This document shows, piece after piece, positions 1-10,500 of a stretch of DNA of 64,000 nucleotides. The notes beneath the pieces are model-generated. The model had not been told where the DNA came from and did no database searches. It saw only the letters and a program-made list of their open reading frames with translations. This DNA comes from Centroberyx gerrardi. Lineage: Eukaryota > Chordata > Actinopteri > Beryciformes > Berycidae. The stretch covers positions 11,553,616-11,617,615 of the forward strand of contig NC_135997.1 of assembly GCF_048128805.1 (NCBI RefSeq). Direction: 5' to 3'. A program made the translations under genes and the position numbers. Each line of letters opens with the position of its first letter. Positions within the stretch are counted from its first letter, which is position 1.

Positions 1-215
1 TAAGTGCATCATGAGTTTGATTTCTATAATCAGTTTCAACTTAAATAAATTCAGTCATTCCATACAAAACATACAAAAGTCATTTACACAAACACAAGAT
101 CCTACAGTCAGGACGGCTAAAATTTTATCTTTGTTGTCAAAGATTGCTCATTAACCAGGGAATCACACCAAGGATCAATAAACGGCGTTAGAGACTTTGA
201 TCATGTCTGACCTAC

Positions 216-1809
216 TTGTCAATGAAGCAGTGATGCAGCATGAATACTGGGTCGTTGGCAGCAGTAGGGACCAGAGACATGGTGCCGTTCAGGTATCTGT
301 GGATCAGGTTGTGCATTGAGGCATTCAGGTGGCGGGAATCCTGGGGAATGTCAAATCCTGACGGGGCAGAGGAATACGTTTTAACCTAGATTTATAATTT
401 ATTTTGCCCTCATTTTTTGTGCCCTTGATAGTTGACCTAGTTGGTACAAGTTGTTTGTAACATTTACTAATTAGCATCACTTACTATACTTCCAGTCTGA
501 ATGCATACTTCAGTGATCACTACAATCAATTTGTGGCTTTATTTTTTATCTGGTCATACTTGCACAAAGCTTTTCTGGAAACCTATGATGTTAACAAACT
601 ATTGAACTCCTGCTGACACAGATTTGAAGTAAGAGTTACTTGTTCATGATGGCATAGGACATTTAATAAGACATGATAAGCTATTTGATAAACCTTCTAG
701 CTTGTTCCGGAAGCTGTTCGTGGAGGTTTTGTCAAATGGAGGGGTGTCAAAACTCTCTGCTGTCATAATGTCCTCCACGTCTTCAGCAGTGGGCAGTGTT
801 TTGAACACAGGGTCCCTGCCGGGGTTGCGGATCAGACGGCCAGGTTCAGAGGCATCAGACTGGATGCAGATTATACCAAGAGATTCCTGAAATGGACATA
901 TAGTCTGTGGGGCAAAGAAGGAGCAGAACAGAAGTTAGAGAGAGAGAGATAGCACAGGGATTTGGAAAAGAGTGGGAGTGAATGAGTGAATGGCCATTTG
1001 TAGCTGTGACCTCTCACCTCCCACTTCGAGAAAGGCGAAGCACCGTCTATACGCCCATCTTGGCCAACTCCTCCAAAGTACTGGTTAGTGCAGATGTTGC
1101 AGTGGTCGGTTCTGGTCCAATCCCAGTACGGGACGTAGAAGTCCTGATCCCCAGTGAGCTCCCTAATCTCTCTTTCGATGAAGAGTAGAAAAACGCGGTG
1201 CCAGAAGGCGAAAGCAGGGCCGCGGTGTGCAGAGTTATTTTCAGAACCAGCGTAGCTCTTAGCCGAATAGTAGTGCATCCACACGTACAGGTCATAGACG
1301 CTGGTGTTGCGAAAGTTATAGTTCCCCTCCACTGTGGTGTCCCTGCTGGTAAGGATCGTGTAACGGCTGCTGAGGCTCCGCTTGGCCTTGTGCAGGCTGG
1401 ACAGGAAGGTCTCCCTCTCCTGGTCGGTCAGCTCTGTTATTTCTTTCCTCTCCACATGATGCTGCTGCGAACACTGGGGTCCCTTCCAGCCCGGCAGGCA
1501 CTGACCGCAGTCAAACCCATCATAGTTCCCCCAGCAGGTGCAGACCGAATCGTAGAAGGCGCGGGGCCAGTTGACCCTGTAGTCGACCGGTTTGGGGAGG
1601 TCTCTTGCAGGGTGAGGTGCACACACTCCTCTCCCTGAGCTGAAGCCACAAGGAGAGCCTTTCCAGACGGGGCAACACATCCGGCTCTCCAAAGCCTCTG
1701 GGGCGGTGCAGGGCCGAGGAAACTGAGCCTGCACGACTCTGGGACACACAAGACACAGCAGGAAGACCGGCCAAGGCCAAGGCCAGGTGAAGTGAAGTAA
1801 CGGCAGCAT
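216..1809 (-). CDS. Tyrosinase-family copper oxidase, exons 1-3 (gene continues off left edge)
   Basis: Melanin-pathway type-3 copper monooxygenase, expected in the melanosome membrane. Exon 1 is 1809-1018 (264 codons), exon 2 904-694, exon 3 357-216, all with GT/AG borders and phases 0, 1, 0. Residues 1-28 form a signal peptide, then QFPRPC and an EGF-like Cys-rich segment (CC at 45-46, SGRG at 58-61). CuA histidines are H179 (WMHYY), H195 and H204 (FWHR), with PYWDW at 227-231. CuB shows SMHN (H350), H354 and LHH (H376/H377). The LHH, PYWDW and exon boundaries match TYR rather than TYRP1 or DCT (which have LHT or LHS). Exons 4-5 (tail and membrane anchor) would lie left of the window. It is odd against typical TYR: AHRGPAF instead of [12 protein letters not shown] instead of LPWHR, a shortened segment before CuA, and a rewritten 265-295. 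The ATG at 1809 was chosen because the signal peptide follows it directly; an in-frame ATG at 1920 would add 37 unlikely residues. Family assignment is firm; which paralog is not. Confidence 0.85.
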
Positions 1810-1906
1810 GGTGGAGGAGAGGGAGACAGAACACCGTACTACCTCAGTCCCACTGGAGCACTGGGAGGACACTGGCAACTCATCAGCTTCCCATCTTGGC
1901 AGCTCC

Positions 1907-1914
1907 CTTTTAAA
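1907..1914 (-). promoter_or_regulatory. Possible TATA-like box of the tyrosinase-family gene
   Basis: On the minus strand TTTAAAAG lies about 100 bp upstream of the chosen start codon, inside a short palindrome (CCCTTTTAAAGGG). Position and orientation fit a core promoter, but this is only a motif match. Confidence 0.3.
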
Positions 1915-2255
1915 GGGCAAATGTCGTAAGAGGTTCTGGTTTGATCTTCATGCTGCAATATTTGAACAACTGGAACGTAAGCATTTCTGTGAATCCATGG
2001 GCAGTGTACATTGAAACGTGCATTGTTTCTTACATAAAGTTGTGTTACATAATGCGACCAGGCAATGGGGCTCATCACACTCTTTTCTCTTTTTCTGTTG
2101 TTATGAATTTAGTGTTTGGAGTTAATCAAAATGGAATTATAATGTAGTGATACACCAATTTCTGTGTTGTATCAGCTGTGTCAACACAGCTGTAGGACCC
2201 CAAAGTTCAGCTGGTTTGATCAATGTCCTGACTCCTGTGTGTGAATGTGTGAGTG

Positions 2256-2292
2256 TACGTGTGTGTGTGTGTGTGTGTGTTTGTGTGGGAGG

Positions 2293-2368
<76 letters not shown>
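2256..2368. repeat. Compound (GT)n-(GA)n microsatellite
   Basis: About 30 bp of GT followed by about 75 bp of nearly pure GA. It sits in the roughly 780-bp gap between the divergent starts of the tyrosinase-family gene and mrpl16, so it lies between their promoters. Long open frames across it (RERERE, SLSLSL) are artefacts. Confidence 0.95.
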
Positions 2369-2384
2369 GAGTATGTTGGTGTTC

Positions 2385-2394
2385 ATCATGTGCT
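2385..2394 (+). promoter_or_regulatory. Candidate M-box-like MITF site
   Basis: ATCATGTGCT matches the M-box core TCATGTGCT used by MITF in pigment-gene promoters. It lies about 580 bp upstream of the tyrosinase-family start codon, but is also about 200 bp upstream of mrpl16. A chance match of this length in 64 kb is quite possible. Confidence 0.25.
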
Positions 2395-2591
2395 GTGCGT
2401 CTCGGGAACTGTTATGAACACTGCTTGTATCCACACGGCGGGCAGAAAGCAGCACACCGGATGTTGATTAACCGGTACAGTATAGCAATGGCAGCGACCT
2501 TGTGCAGAGCATGATTTTAGTAACAAGCTACTTAGTGCCTAAAATGCTCTAATAGCGACTATACTGAGTGACGGTTTGCTGCTCATACAAC

Positions 2592-5500
2592 ATGATCTCC
2601 TTAATCAAATCCGCTATCGGCGGACTGAGCGGCATCTGTAGGACCAACGGTCAGCTGCCAGGTAGCGTTAGCCAACATCAATATATTTAAGTTTAAGTTA
2701 GATAGTGCTAGTATGACATGTTGCTTTTACACATACACCCTCATAGTAGTTATATTTTGTATACTGTTGCCAATAGCTGGTAAAACAATATGTTGCGTTA
2801 ATTATTTACATGTGTATTAGAGGATTCGTCTAGGTTAATGGGTTAGTGTATGTGTCACCATCATCATACATGGGAAAATACAGGGGAAAAAAACCTACAG
2901 GGAATAGAATTGGAATTTCAGGATGTTGAATTTAATTAAATTAAATTATGTGAAATTACATGTTTTTTTGTTTTTTTCTTACCACATATCTGAGATTACA
3001 CGTAGTGTTATATATATTATCAATACGGAATATCATAAAATGTTAAACCTTTTGATGCATAACATCAACCGTAATACATGCATTATGATTGAATGTAGGC
3101 TATTTGATTTGTTTAACTGTCTTTTATTTAATTCAATGTTTTATTTATAATGTTTAACAAGTCAAGACAACCGCTCTTAGAAGTGGAATTTCATGGAATT
3201 CAATTCTGTTTCCTGTTTCAATTCAATTCCAATTCTGTGTCCTTAAAGCTGGGTGCAATTCCAATTCCAACTACAGGAATTCTATAGGAATTTACCAGTC
3301 ATTCTCAATTCAGTTCATGAATGAAACCCAAACCCTGACTGTCATCCCATGTTGTGTCAACATGTGCTGTCATACTAAGCACATTAGTAAGCAATATGTG
3401 TCGACTGCTGTTTGTTGCACAGGTGCTTTGCAGAACCACTTGAAGGTCCTGGCTGCTGGACTGAAGACGTATGAAATCCCTCCAGACTACAGCGGTAATC
3501 ATAAACATTAAGCATTGAGCCTTCTCGACATGTAGTTGTGTGACTTTGACTGGAAATTCCCAGTCGTGTAAAACTGAATAGGTCAATCAAGAACACCTTG
3601 ATGATCAGACCACCACATGCATTGGTCTGCTGTGTTTACAAAGCACCTATAGTGTGTTAATGTTCAAGTTAATCTTCAACAGTGAAACATGGCTCTGTGC
3701 CAAGGGGTTTGATGTTAGTTCGAGGGTACATATTTGCCTGATGTTTATGTACTCTGGGTGATTCAACCTATACTCCTGATCTCTTTTTTACCTCTGAAGA
3801 TGTGGTGCTGCCAGACAGGCCCAAGCTAAAGTTCATGAACAAGGTGCCCAACTTTAAGAAGGCCAAGAAAGAGATGAAGAAACTGCGGGATATCCAGGGC
3901 CCGGCTAAGGCAGCAAACGCCTTCACCACCGGACAGTATGCCATTGTGGTGAGTGCGTAAACACTGCTGTCCAGTGAGCTGATATTTGACAGCTGTTCTG
4001 GGGCATTGAATGAAGATGATTTCACAAAATCTAAGATGCAGCAGTCAGGAATCATATATTACCAGACTCATAAGGACTTGTGGAACATTATCCAAAGTCT
4101 TGTTAAAGTCTTAAGGATATTATTAAAATGCAAATATTAAAATAAATAGTGGAACTACACTGCTTTACTCTTATTACTCCAAAGTTGTGCAGTTACTGCT
4201 AATTCGTAATGGGAGACGACTCACACTATAAGCATCCTGTTTCATGCTATCCCATTTCATATAGCTAAAACATGGCATCCAGACAGAGACACTGCAATAC
4301 TGACTGTATTTGGAAACCATTACATGCTCACATACACACCTCTTCCAGCGCCCTTGGAAGGAATAGACGTTTAGTGGCCCCTCATGACTATGAAAGTGCA
4401 TCCCGGTTGTTGTCAAATCTATACAAATATCAAATCTCCTGAACAAATGTATCCTTATTGTGGAGTGCACAAGTATTAATGCCTCATACAGTGAGTTTTA
4501 TATTGTTGTGTGTTTTATACTGCTAAATGAATGTGATGACCATGAAAGTACAAAGTGCTTTGTCAGAGAATACCGTTTCAGAGTGATTCCCCTGTCTGTC
4601 TGCTCCTCAGGCCATGGGTGGGGGCTACCTGCACTGGGGTCACATAGAGATGATCCGTCTGACGATCAACCGCAAGATGGACTCCCGGACCACATTTGCC
4701 CGCTGGCGCATCAATGGCCCTTATAAGCCCATCACCCGTAAAGGCCTGGGCCAGCGCATGGGTGGGGGCAAGGGAGCCATTGACCACTATGTGACGCCCG
4801 TCCGCTACGGCCGCTTTATTGTGGAAGTGGGAGGAAAGGTGGAGCTGGGGGAGGTGCAGCATATCCTGATAGAAGTGGCAAAGAAGCTGCCGTTCCCTGC
4901 CAAGGTGAGATGACAGATATATCCTCTCTCTCCTGTGGTGCGTGGGGGGATAATTCTAATTTTGTCCGATATCTGTTGCTGTTTGGGTCTAAGTTATGTT
5001 TCAAGTTAAGGTTGTAATGCAAAAAATGTTTTTTTAATCAGAATAAAATCATTACCTCTAAAACATTTGGACTACGCTTATTTTAGTTTTAGATGATAGT
5101 AAGACTAAAGTACAATGCTAATTTTAATTTCACATTTTCTCTAGCAGTGGTAGTAATTTCCTTGCTGTAATGGCGCACCACTGCTAAATGAAGACACAGG
5201 AGACACTGCTCTGTGTGTAGTTGTCTTTGTCAACCGAATACATACAACAGGAGTTTGACTATAAAAAATAATTTGAGCACTGAGGTGTAAAGGCAGCATA
5301 AATATAACCTGCTATATATCCTTATCCTTCCATCCTATGACTGCCAAAAAAAAAAACAGAGAAAACTTTCCTCACCTTGTACAAACCCAACCCACCTTCA
5401 TGTCTGTCCTCAGGCAAATGAAAGCGCCTGCTGACTTTGGAGAGGAAACTGTAACAACAATACAAAAAATGTTTTATTTTATCGCCTTGCCTTCCTTCAG

Positions 5501-5692
5501 GTGATGAGCAGAGAGAGCCTGGCAGCCATGCAGCAGCAGCAGGCAGACATGGAGCAGAACAACCAGAATCCCTGGACCTTCAAGCAGATCGCACGCGGCA
5601 ACATGCTGGGCATCAGGCGGGTGCTCAGCCCCTTCGACCTGCACAACCACGGATGCTTCACGGGCAAATTCCACATCCCAGGCAGGGTGTGA
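2592..5692 (+). CDS. mrpl16: Mitochondrial large ribosomal subunit protein uL16m (MRPL16)
   Basis: Nuclear-encoded protein of the mitochondrial 39S subunit, an L16-family 23S-type rRNA-binding protein near the peptidyl-transferase centre. Five exons: 2592-2661, 3423-3494, 3800-3948, 4611-4904, 5501-5692 (TGA). Lengths of 70, 72, 149, 294 and 192 sum to 777 nt, giving 258 aa, close to human MRPL16 (251). All junctions are GT/AG and the phases join cleanly. Exon 4 carries the core: [21 protein letters not shown], then [16 protein letters not shown]. Exon 5 carries [14 protein letters not shown] and VLSPFDL and ends PGRV. The first roughly 30 residues ([14 protein letters not shown]...) are basic and lack acids, as expected for a mitochondrial targeting peptide. 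The gene is head-to-head with the tyrosinase-family gene. Nothing looks broken. Confidence 0.96.
2890..3332 (+). repeat. AT-rich dispersed repeat, copy A (inside mrpl16 intron 1)
   Basis: About 440 bp, rich in GAATT/AATTC, flanked by near-palindromic ATTCATGAAT-type ends. The same sequence recurs in reverse orientation at about 13062-13520: shared blocks include TACCACATATCTGAGATTACA, GATTTGTTTAACTGTCTTTT and AATTCCAATTCCAA. The inverted ends suggest a MITE-like element; no coding capacity is seen. Confidence 0.75.
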
Positions 5693-7550
5693 GTTAGGCC
5701 CGAGGGACAAGAATCCATACAGCGTTAACATTGTGACGCTATCCATCCCCACAATGCCATTTAAAGAGTACTTTGAAGTATGAAAGGCTTTCAGTTTGAA
5801 TTGATATGGTCATTTTCATTTTGTTTCATTACTTTTTTTGTTTTACTCAAAAATATAATTGATTTTGACATTTTATTTTCCTTTTACTGTATCAAAACGA
5901 AAAAAATATAGAATAAATGTCATTACATATTGCAATTTTGAGTTGAAATATTCAGTGAATCGTAACATTAAGAATTGTGATATTAGCAAGCATCGTGACA
6001 ATATTGAATTGGGAGCTCTTGTTTCTGGGGATTCACCCTTTCTATGAACCACAGAGACTAGAACAACATGCAGTCCTGGGCCAAGGGAAGGGTGGACTGG
6101 GTTTGTTGTTGTTGGCATGGCAAGACTTAACCCCAAAGTGTCAGTGGATTTAAGATGGATGCTAGCTGAGTTGTTAGTTGCATGGTTCAAGCAGATAGCA
6201 CTCACACAAGCAGCCTTCCATTCATATGCAAACCATTAACTGCTAAACTAGAATCGAGTTAAGAACCGTACCAACTCAGTTTGGGACAGGAAATGGGCTT
6301 CATAAGGTTTTGTGAAGCTGCTCAGATATCTCATACATACTGACACTTGTCAGACATCTCTTGCTCCATCTGGTGGGTGAAACTAATAAATGAAAACACA
6401 ATGTCCCACTGCTGCTACAGCACTTTTGACCTGTTCACTGCCATATAAGTGACTGATGGGATACCCTACCAGAGTGCAGAAAAAATATTTTAAGTAAAAT
6501 AGATGTATATATTTTTTTTTTTTACCATGAATAACAGAAGCTATACTACATATCTAAAGTTAATATGGGTTTTCTGTATTCAATCCAAATTTACTGAAAA
6601 AGTCAGGTTTTGCTAGTATCAGCTGTTACATGAAGAACAAAAACAACAGCGCTGTTAAAATTAATGTTATAGTTATAGCATTTACTGCAATGATGGAATT
6701 GAATAAGTACATATTCATTGTGAATATGTACACGTTTTCTTTGCATTGGTGCAAATTTTCCTTATTTTTAAGTCTGACCACTTTGATGAGTATATTGTGA
6801 ATGAGTAATACCGTGGTAATACCAGGAAACATGAAGTGAAATCATTAGTAAGAATCTTAATTATGGAGATAAATTATGAAGAAATGAGTGACAAAATTCA
6901 CAATTGTATAAGAAGCACATTACTCTGTCTCTATAGTCTTTTAACTGCTGTAGTTGGCAGTATTGGTGTGAGGTTTTAAGCTTTGTAGTGTTTAGGTGAT
7001 AGCTCAGTTCACTGCTCTGACTGTGGCCACTCTGAATTCGCTTTCTTTTGTTTCCCACGTGTCAGCCGGTGGTCACTTGTTTGAATGAGACAACATCTTT
7101 TATACACCAGAGTGAACAGAAATACATCGCAAAAATCCTGTATACTCTTTCATCCCGATTAAGTGTTACCGAACGATTTGTGTTGACATTTCCACCCATG
7201 TGGTACCTCACGAGCGCATTTATCCTTCCCAACATGGCAACTCACAGATGACATGAGGCATGCGCATTGCACACTGTTTCAAAACCCCAGCGCGAAAACC
7301 TATATGAGGGTTCACAGTAAACAGACAGGCGGCTCTCAATAATACTTGTGTAGTTTTGCCATTTGATGCGTTAAGCTTTATACGACTTTTCTGGTTTTGA
7401 GAAGCTGCTGTAAGTGGTTGTGAAGACAACAAGCCCAACATTTTACACGTAGAACTCTGTAGGTGTAGTTAGCTAAAGCTAGTAACGTTAGCATACTTAG
7501 GCTAGTTAGCCAGTTGCCAATTGAAATAACGTTAATTGTATTTAGCAGAT
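5693..7550. other. mrpl16-cenpq intergenic region
   Basis: A candidate poly(A) signal AATAAA for mrpl16 lies at 5912-5917, about 220 bp after its stop. The last roughly 150 bp before 7551 contain several short GTTAGC/GCTAGTTAGC blocks and are the likely cenpq promoter and 5' UTR. No further gene is recognised. Confidence 0.5.
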
Positions 7551-10500
7551 ATGAAGCCTGTACGAGGCTCTAATCGGCCCGCATCAAAAGCGCCTAACTT
7601 GAAAAGCAAGAAAAAAACAGACCAGACAACACGGAAACACGCAGCAGAGTCTCAGGTAAGCGAGTGTTCATTCCTGCTGCTTCTGTAAATGGCAAGCCGC
7701 AAGTGTCAGAATACCTAACAGATACACTTTCTCGTCTACACGTAATTTTTTTTAGGAACCGGAGCCCAGGGCCAGTACCAGTAAGAGCATTCAACCTAAA
7801 CCACCACAGAAGAGGAAAGGTGAGAACAACGTTCTTAGCCCAGCTTCCTCCAGTTCAATTAAATAGAAAAAAAGTCAGATAATGGAGTTATACTATAATC
7901 TGTAGTTTGGACTGTAGGCGATTGAAGGCCACACTGTCCCTGTATACAAACCACATTGTCATTCCGGTCTCATCTTGTTGTATTGCTCATCTCTGTGTCC
8001 CGAGTAGCTAAAGAGGCATCTTCAGTCCCTAACAAGGTCAGAGGTCAGGAGAAATGGAAGCTGATGCCCAGGTCCTCCATCATAGCCCTGGAGAACATAC
8101 TGGACCTGTCAATACTGTGAGTGTCATCACGTGGCCTGCAGTTAAACTATTTCTCTATGGCAATGGGCAATTCACAGCTGAACCCCTTTTACCATCTGTA
8201 AGGGTCTCTGTTTTACACAGACAAGCTGTTTACTTATGGATAAGGCATATTTTGTGTATTTGTATAATAGCCATTTATGCCAACCATCATGTTTCTCAGG
8301 TAATGGAAATAGAAGGCACTTAACCCATTGCCCAAGGTTCTGGTTAATAAATAATAGATAAAAATCCTCTGTATGGACACTTCGTTTTTTCACAGATCAA
8401 CTCTTAACTTGAGACGGAAAGAGAAGGAGGAAATTCAGAAACATCTGAACATAGTGAAAAACAGGTGAGTGAAAAGTGAAATTAACAGAAATTGTTAAAA
8501 TGGGAATTGCTGGTATGAACCTGCTTGCTGTCATAGCTATGTATTCACCAACAAATGGAGAGTGGATGGTTGGCTCTTTTTATTTTCCAAAGGAAGATGA
8601 GCTGTAATAGTATAGGAGTGCATTCTAGTAAAACCTTTTTAATTGCTTATGTTCGTACACAATCCTCAAAGCACTAAACATGCTAAACATATTCTATAGC
8701 ATGTCAGTGGCACATGACAATTTCACCACGGTACATTAAAGCCCAAATAGGCGTGTGTCTAGCATCACATTGTTTTTGGTGATAAGTTAATTTTGTGACC
8801 AATCATATTTCACAGCCCTATGGGTTGTTTTTTGCTGTACTGGAATATTTTTACAGTGTCTCCTCAACCAAACAGAATGCCATTCTGGCATTTTCAGCAT
8901 ACTGATGTGAGGGAAAAAGGACGCTGGACGCTGAATTACGACTGCTGCCCTCGTTTCACTGAATTTTTAGCACTGACCTCAGCCCCTTCTCATCACCGCA
9001 TGCTGCCTCTCTTTCTTTTTGTCTCTCTCTGGTTTCTCCTGTCATTATTGTTGCCCATGACTCTGTCAATGTTTTGCCCGGCACCTATTGCACGCTAAGC
9101 TGTCCCGGGGGGGATCCCTATTTGCCTCAGCCCGCCCAAGGTTTCTTCCAAGTTTTCCTACAAAGGTTTCTCTTGGGAGTTTTTCCTTGTGTGCATTAGG
9201 GTCTAAGGCTGGGGGTGCCGGGTAGGTTAGGCTGTAGAATAGGTAGATTGTTTGTCTTGCTAAAATCTGCTCTTGCCTACCTTGTGTTTTTTTGCTATGC
9301 TTGTCCTATATAATTTTGTTCACCATTGATTGTGTTTAGTTAGATCTAGCTAGACACTTTCTCTGTAAAGTCCTCTGAGACATGCTTGTGATAAAGGGCT
9401 ATATAAATAAACAAACTTGAACTTGAAAAAAGACAAGTTGCTATTCATGTTCCTCAATCACGCTTCTCCATATTAGGGGATTATTTGGTGTTCAGGATGG
9501 AGCACCTCTATAACAGCACGTACTCACAGGATTGGCCCCAATGAGATGCTAGATGGTGTTGAGATTGGACATGAGAGCATGTGTATATTTGCTGTTGCTC
9601 TGTAACACGACAATAATCCTAAACAGTGCTAGTGCACTTGTTTGAGCATGTGACCCAGAGCGCTTTGGAGACAATTGGACAATTTCATAATGATATCTTG
9701 ACTTCAAAGGCCTTCTTGCACACATAGGGCATATGCTGTTTAACAATCACACATTTTATTTCCTGCTGATGAGCAATCTTCTGTGATAATACTGAGGATG
9801 TTTTTGATGTATTTAACAAGCAATGGAAAGTAAATCAATTTAATTTAAAGTTTCTACCAAGGCAATGGATGGAGTTGTCCAGGGTAGGGTCATAGCTTGC
9901 CCCTTTGTTTGCAAAAAACATGTTGATGTGACCTTTTTTCCAATAATTTCAGGTTCCTTGCTCAATGTGCAGAGCTCAAAGTTCCCGAGCAGAAACAAAG
10001 AGACGTGGAACATTCATCTCGCCGCCACCAGGAGGAGACCAAGAAGTCAGTGGTTGGAAAACAGACTCTGAAGTCACTGGAGGTGAGGGGTAGGGAGGGA
10101 TTGATGAAGGTGGCCCTGTTAGACTTGTTACCAGGGGCCAGTTGCATAAAGATAGATCTAGTCTTAGACTTAAATCTGACTTTAAGTCAGACTTGCTATA
10201 GACACGTTACCTGTTGCATAAAGCACCTATGAGTGGCTAAGGTAAGACTGACTCACTTAGAATGACTAAGGTAAGACTGACTCACTTAGAGTGACTAAGG
10301 TAAGACTGACTCAGGTTGCTGTTGTGCAATGCTTGTAGGTAAAATAAGACACTTGACAGAGGAAAAAAATGGCGGAGGAAACGGCCTTCTCTAACGGCGG
10401 AGGATCAACACCGTTTTCAACTGCCAGAACAGCCTAGAATGTTATTTTCAAAATGTAATCTGTGTGATTACTTTCAAACTGCTATCAGTAACATAATCAA

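Noticed and set aside
1810-1920. N-terminal extension of the tyrosinase-family protein from an upstream ATG
   Set aside because: It would bury the signal peptide 37 residues in and include the TATA-like box in coding sequence.
10232-10315. Regular short repeats as a CRISPR array
   Set aside because: Head-to-tail tandem copies without unique spacers, in an intron of a vertebrate gene.
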